From Serinus canaria (taxonomy: Eukaryota > Chordata > Aves > Passeriformes > Fringillidae): 64,000 nucleotides of DNA. Positions 39,501 through 51,380 of the stretch are shown here, one piece after another. The translations under genes and the position numbers were made by a program. Numbering within the stretch: the stretch's first letter is position 1; each line of letters opens with the position of its first letter. The notes under the pieces were generated by a model that worked only from the letters and a program-made list of their open reading frames with translations, was not told where the DNA came from and ran no database searches. Location of the stretch: assembly GCF_022539315.1 (NCBI RefSeq), contig NC_066316.1:58901994-58965993 (forward strand), in the 5' to 3' direction.

Positions 39501-41784
39501 AGTCGGTAACAAGAATATGTGAGTCATGTCTAGACTGACATAAAAATGAAACAGTATAATTCTTGTCACCCGAATAAAGCATGGCTCACACTCTGATCCA
39601 TGACACGCTCACATGGTCTTTGGGCTAAAATAGCACACACAGAAGTGTGCACAGTTATAATCAGAAACTTCTATAAATATGTAATATGAAGTCTCTTGAA
39701 TCCTAACCTACAGACTGTATAACCTTGCCAAGAAGTAGTATTTTACCAAACAATTCAGTAGGACACCAACAGACATAGGGCATTATCCAGCGTGGGTCCC
39801 AATACCTGTATTTCTGGATACAGCATTCAAATCTGACCTTAAGCTCCAATCCATTTCAGCTTTAGGTCACCTTAATTCAGCTCAGAAACATCATTAGCTT
39901 CATTCTCACAAAGGCCTTGGTGCACATTCAGCTGGTGCATTACCCCTCAGCTACCAGACTGAGCATCCTTATGCCACGTGCACCTGTGCTTGGAGACGTG
40001 GGTTTCCACAACAGTCTGCCTTCCTTCATCAGAGAATTGGTGTCTGTTATTCAGGACTTACATGGATTTACTGTCCCTCTGGTTACTCTGTCAACTCTTA
40101 AACTGCTCTCATGCACAGCCCCACAGTATAGGGAATTAATGGCATGGGTTGCTCAGATATCCAATGCATGCCTTCCACAATTCTTTTGGTCTATGCTTGG
40201 ACTAAGCCTAGATGTCAAGAAGTTCCTCAGTTAAGTCATGGGCAGTTCCAGCTAGATCAGTCCATGAAGCTAAGCTACTGCTTTTAAATCTGTCACAGAC
40301 AGGTCTACAATCAGCAGTGTAGAAATACTCTTTGAGTATGAGCAAACTGGAAGGTAGAACTGAAAACAAAACATGGACAAACTTGCACCATCTGCTTTGA
40401 AATGCCAACACTTTCCTAGAATAACCTGTGCATCACTACCTTAAGACATTCCTCAGAAGAAGAGCTTATTTAAGAAACAAAATTGTCTGAAAATGATTTG
40501 TAAGTGTGAGGAAGGCAACATTGCTCTGGTGGGTGCAGCTATGAGCTTCACACCTGCCTATATTAGGTTCAGTCTTTTTGTATCTGCATTCTTCAGTGCT
40601 CATCTCACAGCTCCATACAAGAGATTTATCCTTCAGTTTGGCAGCCAGGCTTCATTGCCAGTGGAAAAAAAACTTTGAGAAAACAAGAAGGGTAAGAAAA
40701 TGAATCCAGATGCAAGGGTTTTCCTCCCCTATTTTTTGAGTAAATTAACAAATTTGTCGTTCTTGTCAAAACCAGAAGTAAAGACAATTTTAAGAAAACA
40801 TGAATGGTTCAGAAAAAAAAGCCCTGTTGACTTTCCTGTCTCAAAACATCTAAAAACTAAAGCTGGGTTTGGTTTGCTTAAACACACATATCCAGTCTTT
40901 TTAGAGGCTCTGGAGCGTCTCCTATCCCACAGTTCCTGATCTAGTAGAACTGTCCCCTTTATGGTTTGCACTATATCTAGCAGACACACTCCAGTACATC
41001 TCAGAGGATGGCTTTGCTCAGGCCCTCAAGCCTCCCAAACATTTTTTAGAGCTGCTATTCTTGATGCCATCCATTGGAACTGAATGAGCAGGCTCTCAAA
41101 TAATGAGGTCACCTATCAAAGTGCCTGGACATAAATTCAGTGATTAATTTTCACAGTTTTACTTGAAACATGAGAACAATGACTGTTACAAGCTGAATTA
41201 TATAAAAAGGCCCTTCATCATGGAAATGACTTGTATAGAGGAATGGGAGATGACAATCCATTATTCAGATATAATATGATAAATTGTTTTCCTGTTTTCA
41301 CAGCTGAGTGTCTGGTTTTGTGTTCTTATGTGCAAGTTGGATTTAAATTGCTTCATAGCCTATAAAAGGCTACCTCCCAATGATCTCCAGGAATGATTTC
41401 AGATTGAGTTGTTTTTTTTTTTAAATCTATCATTCTAGAGCATTTTGACAATACTCCTTTAACTCATACTTCAAGAGTGGACCTCTAGGAAGTTGTAACC
41501 AGTATTTATTTCTAAACCTGCCCTGCCCAGACCATAAATTATTCCCAAGAGTTTCAAAGATTTTTCCTTGAAAACAACAATGACTTGGTCCTAGTTTATA
41601 TGCATGATTTCAGCAGCCAAGTGCCAGAGCAGCATGTTGGCACAACACCCTGTAGTCAACTTAATGGTGTGATTCACTGGAGCACCATTTCTCTCCTGTA
41701 ACTCTGTTACCTGCAAGCACTTAATTTTATTCAAGTCCATTTGGAAACAGGTGAAAATGTACACAGTGTGCAAAGGAAAAATAT
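36521..41784. other. Intergenic sequence downstream of AKAP7
   Basis: This is AT-rich unique sequence with T-runs near 37592. Frames of up to 105 codons occur (39917-40234, plus, with no ATG at its start) without recognisable families. I see no gene and no dispersed repeat. Confidence 0.55.
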
Positions 41785-41790
41785 TTTATT
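41785..41790 (-). terminator. Candidate polyadenylation signal AATAAA for AKAP7
   Basis: TTTATT on the plus strand reads AATAAA on the minus strand. About 15 bases downstream is a CA that could be the cleavage site, followed by a GT-rich stretch (ACTGTGTACATTTT) suitable as a downstream element. A second AATAAA lies further on at about 41503-41508. The assignment to AKAP7 is inferred from position and strand. Confidence 0.35.
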
Positions 41791-42851
41791 GTGAACATGG
41801 CATGTAAAAGATGGGTTTCAGAATATACTGTTATATATCAAATGAGGAAAAAAAAGCTCTGACGTGAGATAAATGAACAGTGCTTGAGACAAATGAAGAA
41901 CATGCACACAGCTGTTCTAACAGCACAATTCTGATACCAATCACAACATATTATATAGCTTTTATGACAATGCTTATAAAAATTGCAAATATTGGACCTA
42001 CTCCTGCATTGCTGTCCATCATCCAAATCTTCAGCGAATCTTGCAGGTGTGTGGAGGGAACAATGAGAGCAAACTGACACCCCACCTCAGGCAGCAGAAG
42101 GTAGAGATGGAGGAACATCAAAAACAAAAGACAAAAACACTGTTCTACAAAAGTAAAAAGGCAAATATTATCCCAAAGAATATTATTATTTGCACAAGAA
42201 ATCTTAATTGCAGCATCCTGACTCCATTAAAGCCAATGCGAGTATGCCATTGAGATCAGTGGAGCCTGAATTTCATACTGAAATTTAAAACATTCTTGCT
42301 TTAGTGTAAACATCAGCAGGAACTAAATGTCAGCATCTATACAAGTATTCAAGTGCTGTTTAAAAAAACAATAAAAAACATACAACGCTAACTCAAAATG
42401 CCAGTACATATACAAAAGGCAGATAATTAAAAGAGGAATTTTTTCCCCAAATATACATTTTGAAGTATTTAAAACCACCAATTTTTTAGTACTTGTACAT
42501 CATTGTTAGGGAAGGAGTATATGAGAAAAAAACCTGAATTATTTACAATGATAAAGGAAGGGCACAGTGTTTGCTCAGATCTATTTGAAACCAGTATTTT
42601 CTACTTTGGAGTCATGACATATACCTGCACACTCAAAAAGGTTTCAATGCAGTGTTGAGAAGTGGCTATACTTCATTATGATGAAATATAACCCTTCTGT
42701 GCAAGTATTGCAGCATGATTCCTCAGGAGCCGTTTATACCCATTCACATTTTCACTTAAAAAACCCCAAACAAACCAACCTAAAAAATTTCTTGCCACAA
42801 TATTTTGTCTTTAAACAACCTGTTGAGATTTTCCACAATGGCAATCTACAG

Positions 42852-43051
42852 TCATGCATTTGGAGACTCAGAGTCAATACAACTTTTCCATTTACTGTTA
42901 GAGTTGTGCCTGTCTTCAAAGAGTTCTTTGCTAATTTTTGTGCGGATCTCAGGACTCGTTAACAGCTCCTTTATCTGATTCAGTCTGGGTAACAGGGCCT
43001 GCGTTTCTCTGCGTAAAGCTTCCTTTACTAAGTCTGCTTCATGGCTCTTTC
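42852..43051 (-). CDS. Putative alternative terminal exon downstream of the AKAP7 end
   Basis: An exon-like open frame lies about 760 bp downstream of the AKAP7 terminal exon on the same strand. A good acceptor (pyrimidine-rich ending TTTTCCTCTAG, AG at 43052-43053) is followed by two bases, 65 codons and TGA at 42852-42854. The intron phase is therefore identical to that of the AKAP7 last exon, so splicing from the same upstream donor would stay in frame. The peptide is charged and helical, with segments such as HEADLVKEALRRETQALL and LNQIKELLTSPEIRTKISKEL. I do not recognise it as any known protein. It could be an alternative AKAP7 C-terminus lacking the usual anchoring helix, the last exon of an overlapping gene, or a chance frame within the AKAP7 3' UTR. 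A frame of this length has a modest chance of occurring randomly. Acceptor, phase and protein-like composition together make coding plausible but unproven. Confidence 0.42.
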
Positions 43052-43811
43052 CTAGAGGAAAACAACAATATAATACATTTTATAACAACTAATGTGATTT
43101 AGAATCATTAATGTTCAGAGATAAAGAGATCATATCTGGTTTGGACAGTAGTAAGTGCTCAGTGTTTCACCCATACTCATTTTTTATAAAAAGGTATTTC
43201 ATCAAAAAATATAATTTACATCAACAAATGCTACCAAAATGTAAAGAACAGTACAGCATCACATTTAAGGGAAACTCCTGCCTTATTACATACTGTGTAA
43301 TAGTATCTGCGATGAGTATCTGCAGTGGTAATTTTTAGCTTGGTATTGACTGCTGTTGACTAGGAAACAGCACGTGCTCTCACACGGAGCAAGCAGCCCT
43401 GCAGCGCTGCCAAACCCTTGGGCGCAGGGCATCGCTTCCACTTATGGCAAGGCTTCATCCACAGTCATCCACGACAATCCAAATCACAAATGCAAAATGT
43501 TCAGTTTCTCCTCAAAAGCAAGAAAGGGACTCTTGGTATCAAGAGCAAGTGAAGACTGGAGCCGCCTGCTTCACCACTCTTGCCTTTTTTCCACTGTCCA
43601 TCCCTCCCAGCATTCAGCAGATTTTCAGCAGTGCAAGCACTTATTAAACCAGTAGACAGTGTCCTTCAATTCAGAACAAACTTTTGATAAGAGACTCACA
43701 AAGCAGAGTGCCTGACACCCAGCACCACTTTGCAAATTTCAGCAGGGAGCGGAACATGTTTTTGTAGTTATTCTTGGTGGGATATTTGCTCCCAGGCTTT
43801 TTGCACAGTGC

Positions 43812-44014
43812 TCACTTGCTGTTATCATTGTCGCTCTCATTCTTGCTGCCACTTGCTGCTTCCTCAGTTTTTGCAGGGCTCCCATCAGTCTGCCTGCTTT
43901 TGTTTTGTGTTTCTTCTAAATACTGCTGCACAGCCTTCAGCACTGCATTCTCCACCAGCCTTTTGCTCAGGCTCACCAGCTCTGCATCGTCTGGCTCTGC
44001 TGCTTGCTTTTCAC
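43812..44014 (-). CDS. AKAP7: AKAP7 (AKAP18) terminal coding exon with the PKA-anchoring helix
   Basis: This is the last coding exon of A-kinase anchoring protein 7, which tethers cAMP-dependent protein kinase through its regulatory subunits to membranes and other targets. On the minus strand an AG acceptor (plus-strand CT at 44015-44016) is followed by two bases that complete a split codon (Gly if the preceding base is G, as in known AKAP7), then 66 codons and a TGA at 43812-43814. Residues about 9-36 form the amphipathic RII/RI-binding helix and include [19 protein letters not shown] followed by QQYLEETQ. This differs from the remembered mammalian sequence by only one residue in the core (Ser for Arg after ELV). 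The remaining 30 residues are a polar, Ser/Asn/Asp-rich tail, which is also typical. All AKAP7 isoforms (alpha, beta, gamma, delta) are known to share this exon. The acceptor has a weak pyrimidine tract. Upstream exons are not visible in the window. Confidence 0.96.
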
Positions 44015-44338
44015 CTATGCATCACAACAGACAAGAGAAGGAATTCATTGCCTTGCAAAGACAGTAGCTGTGATTGTATCAGAAGCTTCTGACTTGAGCT
44101 GGATTCTAAGTTATTAGCCTCTTCCTGTTTGTAAAAAGTAATTTTTTTCCCCCCTCAAGCTTCAAACCAAAGTGTTCCATAAAGATGTGTACAGTGTATT
44201 AGATCAAAGATATTTCACTGCTCGTGTTTCTTATAACACTCCAGCAAAAGCCACTGGCTAATGTTATAAGCCCTCATTCAGCAGGGAAGAGTAAATTTTT
44301 TTCTGGCCAGTGATCACCAGTGACATCTGAGCAAAGAT

Positions 44339-44472
44339 CACAGAATATTCTGAGTTGGAAGGGGTCCATAAAGATCATCAAATCCAACTCTTAAGTAAAT
44401 GGCCCTTAAGGAAATCAAAGTTGCAACCTTGGCATTATCAGCCCCATGCTCTGACCAACTGAACTAATCTCA
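44339..44472 (-). mobile_element. tRNA-Ile-derived SINE with CR1-type tail (TguSINE1-like)
   Basis: Read on the minus strand, the 5' half matches a tRNA-Ile gene: a TTAGTTCAGTTGGTCAGAGC A-box region, then the anticodon-side segment CTGATAATGCCAAGG and a degenerate B box. The 3' half is a CR1-X-type tail: GTTGGATTTGATGATC, then CCTTCCAACTCAGAATATTC, ending TGTG. This head and tail arrangement is known from TguSINE1, a passerine SINE mobilised by CR1. It sits in the last AKAP7 intron on the same strand, about 325 bp upstream of the terminal exon. No clear target-site duplication is seen. It is not a functional tRNA because the T arm is eroded. Confidence 0.85.
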
Positions 44473-47400
44473 GGGTCATATATAGCACGAGGCATATTTA
44501 TACTTTAGCATTCCAAAATTAGGTGCCACCCTTTTGTGATTTTGCTTAATAAATCTAAATCTATTTATTCATTTCTTGTAATTCAGCAGTTTCTCACAGG
44601 AAAAATTACTAAAACACTCAAAGAACAGGTTAAAAATATTTTTCTAAACAAAGCATAAAACTAACAAAAAACATATAGTCCCTCCCTGCCTCTCTTCTGT
44701 CTTCTATCTTAAAGCTCTAACATCAAAAGATTCCAGCAGTCCATTCTTAAATATCTGATGGTAAAAACAAGAAGCTGAAATTGCCCTGTTTTGCTAAAAC
44801 TTCATATGAATAACATATACAAACAACTATAAGCATAGTGAGGGTTCTCATATATCATTACATGTAATTTGAAATGGTGCTTTTCCACGAAACATTTTCC
44901 TAATAAACTATAAACCCTGCTGCAGAAACCTCCTTTCATGAAGAATTTGTTGCAGGAAAAGCAAATTTTATTGTCCAATTCTCATTGTTCATACCATTTG
45001 CTATTTCACAGTCCCCTGCCCTAGGTAAATAACTGTTTCCCTCCATCTGTATTTAAAGGTCATACATTTCATGTCCTCTTCAGGCATTTGCATTCTACAA
45101 CTAGCAATAAGAGGCTGCTTAAGAGGCATCTGGTGAAAGAGATATTATTGTATGCTCTCAGCACAAAGCTTTGTACTGTTCAACTACCTAAATTTGTCAT
45201 TTTTCATCCATGTAAATTTATTACAGCTTGCCAGCACATTTAGATAACAGTTATGAAAGACTTTTATTAGTCTTCCTACTGTACTGCACAACCTGGAAGT
45301 GATTTCACTGATAAAGCAGAATTCATATGGGAATTCAAGGAGGAGAGAGAAAAGCCAACAAACTCTTCATATTCAGAGGTAGTGCTTCTATTAGCTGTTA
45401 ATCTGAACATTCTGCTCTGGAACAGTAGCTCTTCCAGTTCTGGGCCTCCACAGCACTGTTAGTACAGGAAAGGAAGAACTGTGCTCTCCCCCTGAAGAAT
45501 CACCAGACTACATCTTGGTAAAGCATTTCTTTACATTTTCCAGAAAGCATAGATAAATATTCTAAAGATATTAAAAAGAATATCTAGGGGGATAGTTTGG
45601 ATTAAAACCAAATATAAGAGTATGTCACGAGAATGTAAATATGAGAACACATTAAAAACAGAATTATCATTTCCAAGGAGAAATATTTCAGGCTACCATG
45701 CAACAGAGGCAGAGGCACTATTCCCAAAACCAAACAGCTACATACTCCACATTCTCTGACTCACTGCTTACCATATCGCTATCTCTAAATCCTGGGTCTA
45801 AGTTAATCCTTTAACTTACAGGAAGGAGGAACTTAATTCACACTCTTCTCTCTCAGGGCACCCAAGGTATTTATGAGCAGCATCTCCTCACAGCTTTTCT
45901 GAATTGATCCCACACACTCCTTTGAACGAAGCCCTTAGATTACTGATTTCCTTTGCTTCTAGTAAAGATGCTCAAAAATGTGTTGGTTGCCCTGGTCTAT
46001 TTAGTCACTAGAAAAAATAATTAAATACTTAATAATTATTTAAAGTAAAACTGGTTTCCAGTTGCAGAGTTTCTTGCTTTTCAGAATTGCTCATGGGTCA
46101 CAGAAATCGTTACTCACACAGTGCTAATGATCTATCCATGCAACTCAGAAAAAAAAATCAATGGGAAATATGGTGCACAGCCACTCTCACACTTGACCCT
46201 GCAGTGCTTAATATGCAGAATATGACTAATCAGTCACAGAGGCCTCCAGATACCACACAACAGTACTGATTATATTTACTCACAGTGTAATTTTAGTTGT
46301 AGTACATCATGTATTATGGTCTGAAAAAGGCCAGAGCTCTTCTCCCATGAATACTTTCTGCAGAACAGCTCTCATTTACAGATATATGTATAAAATCCAT
46401 GCAGCTACTATTGCGTTTATTATTTCAAAATAAGCAGGTAGCTCACTTATAAGTACTTTCTCAACCATAAAAAAGTCAGTTTTTTATAAAACTGTACTTT
46501 TATTAGTACAGTTTATATAGCTACAGAAGACCGGGTTTGTGGTTTTTTTGTTTGTTTATTTTTAATATTTTGAGATATTCAAGGCTCATCAAAAGTCTAG
46601 GGTGAAGACTGCAGCACCTCCTAAGAGAGCTCTGCACTCCCACTGGAAAGATATCTGACTGACATGCGAATGCAAATGCATGCACATCCTTGCATGAAGA
46701 TTGTGCTTGGATTTATCCATGCAGCCACCTTGGTGAACAGGCACATGGACCTATATGATTCCCTGATGCTCTGTTTCTATTCTCATACTCCCAAAATAGC
46801 AGTTGTGGGAGTGTCTGCAATGCCATGGTTGGCTGGCAGGGTAGCTGGGTACCATTGTATCGCTCCTATTCATGACTGTTGATAAAATGAAACAGGTCAT
46901 GTAATAGAAATGAGTATTGAGCATCTATATCTACTTGACAATTTAACACACATCTATTCTGTTTACTTCACTCCTCCCATGCTGCAGCTGCTGCTCGCCT
47001 GCTTCTTTGATGAATACAATTCCTTTGCAGCAGGCAAACGCTTCTTTGAGGGCACTGTCTAACATTGTTGGAATTATTGGAATATCTATAGAAGTCATTG
47101 CAGATATGAATGTTTTGATTCAAAAGGGAGGTTTAAAAATTCACACTTGCTGTTTGTAATCTCTGTTCTGAAAAGTGAACAGATATACCACAGCACTGAA
47201 TTTGCATCAATATTGTGACACTACTTTATTTCTGTGCCTGTGAATAAAAAAATTCCAGTATTCTCCTCAGTGTTGTTCAGAATAAAAATGAAAAAAACCT
47301 TTCATTTTGTTTATCCCAGAATTCTCTTCTATAATTTTCAAAATATGAAAACCAATTCATACTCTGTGAATGTACCTCAATGCACTCACTCTGAGCAGCG

Positions 47401-50400
47401 TTTTTTATTACTAAAACTGAAGCATACCAGTTGTCCTGAAATGACCATAATTTTTTACAAAGGGAACTATCAGCTCTACAGAATTATTCAAAAGAGGCTT
47501 TGTGATCCTACATCCTACTGCTAGCAGTTATGGACATGAACCAGATGCCTGCAACCACAGCCAAGTTTGGATTGAAATTCACTGCTGTATCTTTCCACTG
47601 GACTAGGTTTACTCTCCAAGTCTAGACCCCCCTCACATTACAAGATTGTGAGCTGAATTTTGAAATACTGTATTGGAACAAATCAGATATCATGGTCCTG
47701 GTACAGCATTTTCACAGCCCTGACACTGCCTGTTTAGAGTGCAGGTAGGTATCTCAGATTTGGAGAGAGGCAGGACAGTTTGAATCTCTCTATTGTTCAT
47801 ATGATTAGCCCACGGATTGTGATTTTTTTTGTAACAGATTTAATTGAAGGAAGCAACAGGGGATCCCTTTTATAGGAAAAGCCAGTTTTACATCCTTTTA
47901 CCAGCAATGCTCCAAGACTATGTTCTTCAATCCTTCCCTTGTGGCCTCAACACACTGGGCTTTGTTCTTCCTTCCAACAACCTTTCTTGGCAACAAAACA
48001 ATGGTAACACAGGGAACATTATAAAAGAGACCCTTAGTATTTTGATTAGGTGACCGAAACCTGATGAGAAATTTGGTGGCAGAGGTTCTGCTCTGGGACC
48101 TAGGGAGGGCTGTGGTAACAGACATCCTCTATCAACCTTTTGGGTTATTCTAATAATAATTTCTAATACAGTTTTTGCAAACTCTATGAACACAAATATG
48201 AGCACATGCCCATATCTAATCAACACAGTAAGTAGAGACAGGAAAGCCACAACTCTGAACATTTCCTTGTTAATTAAGAAGGACTTGCATGAAAAGTCTC
48301 TTAAGTGGTCACTTAAGAAATTGACACAAATAAGGCACTGGGAGGAAGGTGAAATTATAATCTCATTATGACAGAAGGGTGATGACATTTCTGTTGGTGG
48401 ATGTTCCCACCTGATGTGGGACATCCAACAAACTTCTTTAGGTTTACATGTATTGCTCTGTAAATACAGGACTGTCTTACAAAGTAACACCAATCTGTCC
48501 TTCATGCTGAATACGTGGTTTCTAGTTTGCTGGAAAAGTGTTTTTTATTTAATTTAGCACACCATGGAACAAACCTGATAAAGCAGGAATTTCTGCTAAA
48601 GAGGAAATGAAGGGTGTTGCAGCTATTCAGGGAAAGCAGTGCTCTTTCCAGATTCATTAATGACAACAGGAATACCTGCAAGTCCCTTTGAGCTGCAGAC
48701 TTGGCAAACATGGCAAAAGTTTGTTTGGTTTCACACAAACCCCTGTGAAGCTCTGATATAAATTTTCTGACCACCTCTAAATGAAGAAAGAGGATATGAT
48801 CTGCTAAACCTACTCATCCCACTGCAAGCACTAAGAGATGTGATGCCACAGGCAAGAGCCTCCAGAACAAACACAATTTTAAAGTTATATTATACTCTAG
48901 TCCTGGCATACAGGGAGTTCTGTTAAATATCTTGAGTTTATTTTTCTATTAAAAGAGACCTGTTGACAGAGATATTCCCCAGCTCCTTTAATGCAGTTTA
49001 ATGCTTAAATTGAACTAATTTATAGGAAGTCTAGTGCAACAGGCAGGAAAGATAGCAAAGTGGCTGAAGGAAACAAGATGGCTTAAAAAGCTGTGAGTTT
49101 TACTTGATTTTTCACACCAACACTCCGGTAGATAAAACAGGCCAAGTTATACAAGTGGTTTTACACAGCCACAGTAATATCCACTGTGCAAGATGGCAAT
49201 GGGTTGAGGCAGATTGCGATAGCAAACATCCAGGCAACATTATTCACCCTCCTTCACCATCCACAGTGCTGCCCAGTGCCAGCAGCTCTTGGGAAGGGCA
49301 GTTTGGGTCAGCAGGCTGATCAAGGAGAGCAGAAGAGTTGCTCTGCCCTCTAGGCTGGTGCCAAGGAGGAAGCCTCCTGCTGTTTTCAGAGCCGAAGAGA
49401 GAGATCAGGCTTCCCAGTTTTCCCAGGGAAAAGCTGAACTCTGGAAAACGACAGACACATCAGTGCCTTGCCTTCAGTGGTCTTCCAGAAATAATACTGA
49501 GAATGTAACACGCTCTGGGTGCTTCCCCATCAACCTCGGTCACCAGTGACCACAGACAGAGCTGGATGGTCCCGATGGCAGAAAGACCTAGACCCTGCTA
49601 GGTCACCAAGCTGAGGGAGGTATAGGCCCAAAACCACAGCCTCTAATGAAAAAGGTATATACGATGATTTTAATTGCCACAGTCCAAATATTTTGCAAAA
49701 CCTTAAAGTCACTGCTTATGGACCTGTCAGCCATGACAATCAAACGTTTACTCATCAGCATGCCAAGGCAAGTCATTTAATAAACATTCAGTTCTTGCTA
49801 CTGTTTCCTTATCCTTCCCATAGTCATGGGAACTTCAGTGTCATGTCTTTAGGATTCATTTGTTACTATACAGCTTCCAAAGGGATGCTATTTTGGCTGT
49901 GACTTTTCCATGGTGCTGTCAAGAATACTAAAAAAAGCAATCTTTTTTGGCCTAAGACAGATTGTTAAACAAGTGTTAATAAGTGAATCTTAACAAGCTG
50001 AACCTGTGTTGCTGTTCCTCCTGAGCTCAGAAAAAGGCTCCATACAAACTCATGTTATCACAGTCTCTCACATAGTAAAGAAAGCAATTATGAATGTACT
50101 TTTAAGTTATGGACAGAAAATTCAAATTTTAATCAACATCCATTTTCACTTAATTATTTAAGTTGCAGAAGCATGAGTTGTCAAACACAGCTGCATACTG
50201 TTTGAACTGCAAAAGGAAGACAAAATCTTGAAAAAAAAGAGATATAATTGCAATTCAAGAGTATGTCCAACAGTGTACATAAAATACCATAATAATTTTT
50301 ATTTTATTTAATAATTGTAAATACTGCATCATTATAATGAAAAAAAAAAAGGTTATCTGCAAGGTGCTTTTAACATCTCTGTAATTAGATTAGATAAAAA

Positions 50401-51149
50401 TGCTTTATTAGATTCTGAATCTAATGGAAGAACGTTAGAGTCCCCTCTCTCGGTATGAGCATCTTAAATAGATTTGAACTGGTAGCAAAACTGCATCCAA
50501 AGGCAGTCAAAATAGATAGGTCTAATCATTTTCCTCCAGAATCTTCCTCTTGAAGGAACTGAACCCACTTCATAAGCTTCTTATGCAAACCACGAAATTA
50601 TGTTGTTTTGAACATATGAGTAGGATTGTTGTTGTCTTTCCTTTCATGCATCAAGTCTATAGAATCTGACCAAATTTGCTAACAGCTTTGGGAAAACTAA
50701 CAAAACACGCTTAAATCAATTTGAATTGCATTTAAAAACACCCCCTAACATTAAGTACTTATCATGACCTTTCCTATCTGAATCCCCTTTATCTATCATA
50801 GATTTTGCCTTAAATAATATATTTATTTTTGTTCCTTCTTCCCTCCCTTTTGTTTGCCACCTAACTTCCTAACTCTAAATGGAAGAGCTGGAATTTGCTA
50901 TCAGTTTTTAAACTGACATTGTAAGATGTAGCTGTATAAACGTTCACTGCTCTACCACACAAAAGTTTGTAAACATGAAGCTGACTTTTGATACTTGGCG
51001 AGTACTAGTACACAGAAGCTTAGGCCTCTCTTTAAATTCTCTGGCCTTGAACCCAGAAAACCACTGCTTGGGATCTTCTTCAGGACAAGCTCTTCCTCAA
51101 CTTTTATTGCTCTTTAAAAGCCCTAAAATACCCACTTGCAAGAACACTG

Positions 51150-51380
51150 AATCAGAGAATGATTTGGTTTGGAAGGAACCTTAAAACTCATCAAGTCCTA
51201 CCCCTGCTGCGATGGGCAGGGACACCTTTCACTAGACCAGGTTGCTCAGAGCCCCATCCAGCTTGGCATTGAACACTTCCAGTGACTGGGCATCCACAGC
51301 TTCTCTGGAATCATCACCCTCTTTCAGTTTAAACCCATTGTCCTTTCACCACATGACCTTGAAAAAAGTTCCTCTTGATT
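51150..51380 (-). mobile_element. CR1 LINE, 3'-end fragment
   Basis: This is the antisense of a CR1 3' end. It begins with the eroded octamer end AATCAGAGAATG, then TTTGGTTTGGAAGGAACCTT, GATGGGCAGGGACACCTTTC, CCAGGTTGCTCAGAGCCCCA, TCCAGCTTGGCATTGAACAC and GGGCATCCACAGCTTCTCTG. The 3' portion, with CATTGTCCTTTCACCACATG and AAAAAAGTTCCTCTTGATTT, marks the truncated side. It lies within the AKAP7 intron, in the same orientation as the gene. Confidence 0.92.

Larger units (their letters stand above)
41770..43811 (-). other. AKAP7: Probable AKAP7 3' untranslated region
   Basis: This is the sequence between the AKAP7 stop codon and the first canonical AATAAA in the gene's direction. No canonical polyadenylation signal was seen on the minus strand between the stop and about 41790, only AATAAG and TATAAA variants. 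A 3' UTR of about 2 kb is inferred. It contains the exon-like frame at 42852-43051. The extent rests only on the signal and has no transcript evidence. Confidence 0.35.

Noticed and set aside
44400..44472. tRNA-Ile gene
   Set aside because: The tRNA resemblance is the head of a SINE. The T arm and acceptor end are missing or eroded, so it is not a functional tRNA.
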